Source of the DNA: Branchiostoma floridae
Lineage: Eukaryota; Chordata; Leptocardii; Amphioxiformes; Branchiostomatidae
Direction of reading: 5' to 3'
NCBI RefSeq assembly: GCF_000003815.2
Contig: NC_049981.1
Coordinates: forward strand, 457,441 to 521,440
Length of the DNA stretch: 64,000 bases
Position 1 is the first letter of the stretch, and each line of letters starts with the position of its first letter. The position numbers and the translations under genes were made by a program. Below, piece by piece: positions 59,086-64,000 of this stretch. The notes beneath the pieces were generated by a model. That model worked only from the letters and a program-made list of their open reading frames with translations. It had not been told where the DNA came from and did no database searches.

Positions 59086-61149
59086 TCAGTAAAAGGGACT
59101 ATCAGCGCTCCTCTACTGATCTCATCTTATTTTCTTGGGTCGGTAAGCCCCAAAACACGTAAACGCTGTATAACCGGTTCATGTTATTGAACAACATTCA
59201 GAAGAATGAATTTACACCAAATTTTACCCCTATCCTGATGGCTCTGCCCAACCAATAAAAAATACACAGTAATCTCATTAAAGGGTCAATTACAGGTCAA
59301 AACATGTCAAAGGTCACTATGCTTTTTTACCAGATTGGAAAATAAACATGTCTTGTTGGCAAAAAAAATGGGCCTTTCTAATAAGATTTGGCTATAAAAA
59401 AATCTCTTTAGAAAAGAAGTTACAACTTGGATGCAATGTACGCATGGTGCGCTCACTGCACAACACAAAGGGGATGGGGTGGGGTGGGGTCCCTGCCCGG
59501 TCATCGCTATATGGACTAAAACGAAGAGAACTGAAATTTGCTGAAAAAGCTACACTTTTTGGGACGAGAAAGAACTTAAATAATTTTGGACTTTTCTGCT
59601 AGCCTGATGCCATGTTTAGCGTCTACTATCCTGCTTAAGCAAACTACACTTTACAACGCTTTAACAGAAAACGCATATTAACCACCCCTGTAACCGAGTG
59701 GGCAACTCCTGAGAGGAATCCACCCACATATGCAGCAAGTATAACTCTTGATACACACAGCAAACGATCTCTTTTGACCTTATTGTTCCGAGAAGAAACG
59801 ACACGACAACTAAGCTCCCAGGTAAGGGGATACAATACGTCAAATCAATCAATCAATATTTATTGCTCAACAATAAAAGTGGATTCAATGTATGGCAAGT
59901 TATAGGGCAGTACACATATAAGAAATCAAGACTAATATCTATGCGATAGCTTATTACAGTACTAAAGAGTATTTTATATTACTAAAGACTAGGTATTGTG
60001 CTGTTCTATCTGAGTGATTCATTTTACAGTCACTGTAGTGGCCAAGTCTTACATGACAATGTACAGGACACAAAGTGAGCATAAATTGCTTGTATCAGAG
60101 ATAATGCGTTTTCGTTTCAGAAGAGTCTTAGAGTACATGTAGTCTACCTTCTTCATTCATTCCATAGTATCCAGTATGTTGAAGATATAATTTTTTTTAT
60201 CATTCTTTTGTTAGCATAAAGTTCATGAATGGGCATGACTGCAATATATTCTGGCTTCAATTGTTGTTCTGAGAAATGCGAAATAGACAGTTTAAAAAAG
60301 ACAGGTAATGATGATGATTTTTGGTGGGAATGTTATACTTTTGCATCCTGCTTGTTAGCGTTTTGGACAGATTGTTTGACCTATAAAATTGGGTAACAAG
60401 AATAAATAGAGTAGATGAAACACATACATAGTGTTATCATGCGGCCAGGTTGTCTATGGTTGCCTATGCAAACACAAACTGTTTTAAGATGGTTATAAAC
60501 AGAGGGGACTAACAAATGTGACGCAAACCTGAGATTCCTGCTTTGTAGCAGCAAATAAAGCAGATCCTCTCTTTCCGAAAATTGATGCGTTTTTCTTTGG
60601 GGGGGAGGGCGATTGCCAGATATTTGTGTTAGGAGGAGGGCGTATATATCATGGGAATGTTTAGATTGAATACGTGCTATAGTATTTCTGTGGAGGATGG
60701 TTTTTGCTGTGCCAAAATTTCCCACGGTCCTATGTCTGTTGTCATTTCAACGCTGGTTTACTTTTCTGTATTTCTTTATCCATGGGGCGTGGCGAGTTAT
60801 TTTGATTCACCGTTAATGGTAGCCAGTCCGTTTTGTTGGCGGTAATTTTTGTGAAGCGTGATTGGTCTACTGTTACATTGCTGTTATTTTCAAATTATTC
60901 ATATGGCGATTTCGAATGTCAGGTTGCCTAAAAGTCACAACGGAACAAAACTGGTTCACGGTGTCGGCATTCACCGACTAGTTTTGCCAGACAACTTATT
61001 ATACAATGAAACAATACGATGCAACTCATTCCAAAGCCCTTTACAATTACCAGTAAATTTATCATTAAGCGTTGCAAGCCAATTCGTGAGTTTGCCCATA
61101 CAAAAGAGTGCATAGATTTCACAGCCAATATCAAACACATGTCATTGTG
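59086..61149. other. No gene recognised
   Basis: AT-rich, with a short (AATC)n tract near 59846-59856 at the start of a 'atatttattgctcaacaataaaa' block that may be a retrotransposon end. No supported exon. Confidence 0.4.
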
Positions 61150-61319
61150 TAGCCTCCATAGCAGGCTTTTGAATCATGGCCTTTTTCGGGGACTTATAAT
61201 ACACTGTTGCTTCCCACAAAAATACAAGCGCAGCACAAGCCAAGCGACCCAGTTGCCAGCAAAGGTGTATTATAAGTCCTCAAAAAAGCCCAGGTACAGA
61301 GAGCCTGCTATGGAGACTA
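61150..61319. mobile_element. 170 bp hairpin MITE
   Basis: TAGCCTCCATAGCAGGCT (61150-61167) is inverted as AGCCTGCTATGGAGACTA (61302-61319). A second paired block (GACTTATAATACAC against GTGTATTATAAGTC) lies further in. Non-coding, about 220 bp upstream of the synthetase exon. Confidence 0.85.
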
Positions 61320-61539
61320 TGTTTTGTGACCTGCTCACATAATTAGGCCTGGTGCACGATAAATGTATGGCCATAGCAAGTTGGCTACAGTTAGAGAGTG
61401 TTACACATAGGCTTTCATTTAATATAAATTCTTTATAGATATATAATTATGTTATCTCACAATGGAATTGATAAAGAAACAACAAATGGGAAATTAACGG
61501 AAATCAAATTTTCACTTTTTGTGCCGAATGTAGTGCATC

Positions 61540-61701
61540 ATGAACAATAAGAGTTACCTGAAGTCTCGCAGCGACCTGCCCCTAGTGGAGGCCACGCTGG
61601 GGCAGCTACTTGACGACTCCGCGGCAAAATGGCCCGACCACGAGGCGTACGTGTTCCGGCACCTCAGCGTTAGGATGAAGCTAGCTGAAGTTAAACAAGA
61701 G
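61540..61701 (+). CDS. Acyl-CoA synthetase (ACSF2-like), N-terminal exon
   Basis: Fifty-four codons, phase 0, ending at GAG|GTAAAG. The peptide SYLKSRSDLPLVEATLGQLL then DDSAAKWPDHEAYVF and VRMKLAEVKQE matches the start of ACSF2-type fatty acyl-CoA synthetases, where SY..G....PL...T.GQ.LD..A...P..EA.V leads into the adenylation domain. These enzymes activate medium-chain fatty acids with ATP and CoA; ACSF2 is mitochondrial. An in-frame TAG lies nine bases before the ATG. Either the ATG is the start, giving no mitochondrial presequence, or the exon begins after the pyrimidine-rich acceptor ending at that TAG and earlier exons lie upstream. I favour the second but cannot prove it. Confidence 0.75.
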
Positions 61702-63000
61702 GTAAAGAACATGATCACACGACACATTATCTACATGGAAATATATATTTTGAGGAAAATTGAAGACATGCTCATAATTTGTTTATAGCTCCCACTCCCT
61801 GCAGGTATAGTGCAAAAGTGTCTTTATATTCTATGACGTTGTCACTTGATCTATCTTCTTATCATTGGTCACCTGACTACCGTTAGAGCTGAAGAAAGAT
61901 GGCGGATGTCTTTTTGAACGATTCTCAAGACAGAGAGCTTCTTAGTCGTGCTAAACAAAATAACTGTAGATCTCAACGTTAAATGCCATGATGATGTTTG
62001 CATTATACCGTGTGTGAGGTACGTCATGCTGAACAAAAATAAGAAATCAAATATTTCATACGTCCATAATGCAGTGAAATATAGAAATGTTAGGAGCTCT
62101 TGTTTCTTTTGGTATTGTGGGTTTCTCGATATTTTTTTGGCGACGCCTCAGAAGCAAGTGCCTTTTTCATATGGCTACCCTTTAAACCAGTGGATTTCTT
62201 ACCCAGGGCAAGAACAATAAGGAAGTGCTCCCACTGTGACTTGTCCAGCAGTTTGTATGGTGGATTGACCCCCATAACCACATAAACTCATAAACACCCC
62301 AGACTGTCTACCAGCTAGAAACAATGGTTAGAGACAGATTAGCATATTACTGGTCACTGATTCAAATACTGTACTGGTTCAAAGTACTGGTTTTCATAGG
62401 AACATTATCAAATCATACAGAATGACCCAAAGTAAGTAACAAAGTTACATAATGCAAGATATCAATTAGATAAGATCATGAATAAGATAATACTATCTGC
62501 AGTTCTTGGAAAAACAGCTTTCTTCAAATTTCAAATTAGCCTTGTCAAAATTGTACCAAAGCATATATTTGCATCTACATGTACATTTCGAACTTGAAAA
62601 TGTCTTCCTCACACTGTCACAGCTTACAGCTCTCATGAGTTGTATGTGTAGGAACATGACTTGTAGTACTTGACCTATAGTAAGAATCCAGTATAGACCT
62701 ATGCTCTGGAGAACTGTACATATAACTGCCAGTCGATGTCTCACACTGAATAGCAACCCGGTGTTCTCATTACTTGATATTCTTCAAGCAAACTTCTTTA
62801 TGTGTAGTATTACTTCAATTTCTTATCTGTTGTCTCTAGATTTCAAACATGATTAAAAGTGTAACTTGTACTTGGTAAACTTTCTCTGCCAGGCCATCAC
62901 TGATGTTGACTGCACGGATGCCTGTAGCATACTGAAGACCATAGTTTAAATTATCTGGTCTTTATATAGTTTTACCAGCCGGTTTAAATTGTTTATGCAG
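61702..63000 (+). other. Intron of the acyl-CoA synthetase gene
   Basis: A 1.3 kb intron bounded by GTAAAG and TTTATGCAG. No repeat or RNA gene is recognised inside; its short frames are unsupported. Confidence 0.6.
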
Positions 63001-63130
63001 GCAGACAGGCTGGCCGCTGGTCTCCTGTCAATAGGAGTGCGACGTGGTGACGTAGTGGCGTGGGTGATGGACACCAGACCAGAATGGATCGTGTCTTTTT
63101 TTTGCTGCAGCAAAGATAGGCGCCATCGTG
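63001..63130 (+). CDS. Acyl-CoA synthetase (ACSF2-like), second exon, with +1 frame break
   Basis: After the acceptor GCAG the exon reads ADRLAAGLLSIGVRRGDVVA and WVMDTRPEWIVSFF, which continues exon 1 in phase 0 and matches the family (E.D..A.GLLSIG...GD). An eight-T run at 63096-63103 then shifts the frame. One T fewer would give AAAKIGAIV up to the donor GTG|GTAAGC in phase 0. The exon is 130 bases, exactly one more than 43 codons. This is either a sequencing or assembly error in a homopolymer, a polymorphic null allele, or a pseudogene. Later exons, carrying the ATP-binding motifs, are outside or unrecognised in the last 870 bases. Confidence 0.72.
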
Positions 63131-64000
63131 GTAAGCTTTTGTTAAAACTAACTTTTAATTATGATAGCCATAATAAAATCATCTCAAGCGAAACGGCCTT
63201 TAACTGCTAATTAGCTCAGTAGTGTACATTCCTATTCAGTTTCAACGGTTTTAGTGGCTGGTAGCAGTGCCCATGTATCCGTATCTTTTATACGTTCGAA
63301 TCTCGAAAGTGTCACTCATCCGGCTTGCACGCTACTGGGAAGGGATGCAATTCTTAGAAAGGGACGTTGATTATGAAACGTGTTCCACTATTCGTTGTGC
63401 TAACGTAATTTCCTTCGCACAATAAAAACTCTATATACTATATAAAGCGTCTGACGTCTCTGTAACGACCAATGGTAGACCAGTACATTTGCTTATCGAG
63501 TTCATTTTAGCTGTACTGATTCGAGATCACTTTCATGCTAAAGTTCTGTATCTTACATTTGTAAGAGAAAAGAGGTAGTTCAGAAACAAAAAAATGAAGC
63601 ATGTAGCATACTATACAGTTTGTATAAATGTGAAAATCATACAAATATAGTGCAAAATGCTAAGGAAATATGATATTTTGTAAATCCAGTTAGAAATCCA
63701 CGCATGCGTATCACCATACATGTGCCATATCAGCTAGCATCCTGCAATAATAGAAACCAAACTAACCTGCTTAAAAAGCTCCGATGGATATGCACATGGT
63801 TACTGGACGATGATTCCAATCACTTTTCTTGTGTAATTACAGATGCCACTCATTCCTGTCTTCTTTTTGTCATCCGTGTACAAGGGCATGATGGCGGAAT
63901 CGTTTAAAAAGGTAAAGTTCATTTATTTAGGTTTAGATTGTAGGTTTACAATCGTATTCGATATTCTGTATGTACAAACAATCAGTTAAATGAATCATAT
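63131..64000. other. No further exon recognised
   Basis: Expected downstream of the synthetase exon is a segment resembling VNPAY...EL.Y.L; I do not see one. A candidate between an AG at 63840 and a GT near 63911 translates to nothing like the family. Confidence 0.4.

Noticed and set aside
63841-63911. Third exon of the acyl-CoA synthetase
   Set aside because: Usable AG and GT exist, but the translation in every frame is unlike the family at this point.
1-64000. A new multi-gene defence or biosynthetic system
   Set aside because: Only three unrelated eukaryotic genes are supported; they differ in strand, family and apparent role, and nothing suggests that they work together.

Overview
The window is draft eukaryotic nuclear DNA from an animal. 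Three intron-containing protein genes are interrupted by, or sit among, dense non-autonomous transposon and tandem-repeat debris. There is a 100-N assembly gap at 38879-38978. The best inference is an invertebrate deuterostome, most likely a cephalochordate (amphioxus). This rests on a fibrinogen-domain lectin gene, tRNA-derived SINEs with intact A and B boxes, many short inverted-repeat elements and long introns. It is judged by style and gene content only; no species assignment was tested.

Left part (1-6300): SINE pieces, a TTAA-flanked MITE and a ~200 bp tandem duplication. At 6327-8353 (+) lies a complete three-exon gene for a secreted 312-residue fibrinogen-related protein, with a probable long 3' UTR to about 9920.

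Middle (about 12170-29540, minus strand): three consecutive exons, all joined in phase 0, give the first 174 residues of a neuronal-calcium-sensor-like EF-hand protein. It has an unusually long basic N-terminus and an N-myristoylation-type start. Exon 1 is 29360-29536, exon 2 is 18826-18975 and exon 3 is 12174-12369. The introns are about 10.4 kb and 6.5 kb and are full of repeats, including an internally deleted mariner and a perfect 284 bp tandem duplication. The exons for EF-hand 4 and the C-terminus were not found. The most curious local structure is a ~130-170 bp tandem repeat in intron 1 whose units each carry a degenerate copy of the 3' end of exon 1 and its splice donor.

Right part (29540-61500): no gene recognised. 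It holds satellite-like arrays (one 49 bp array seems to have been split by about 5 kb of other repeats), three related copies of a composite repeat, at least eight inverted-repeat elements (one with a perfect 9 bp target duplication), SINEs, LINE-tail-like pieces, a GT microsatellite and older degenerate arrays. At the right end (61540-63130, +) two exons encode the N-terminus of an acyl-CoA synthetase of the ACSF2 type. The second exon has one extra T in an eight-T run.

The genes are not obviously linked functionally. I did not find a convincing new multi-gene system. The items most worth following up are the exon-end tandem array, the altered fibrinogen domain, the divergent calcium sensor, and several structurally clean DNA elements.
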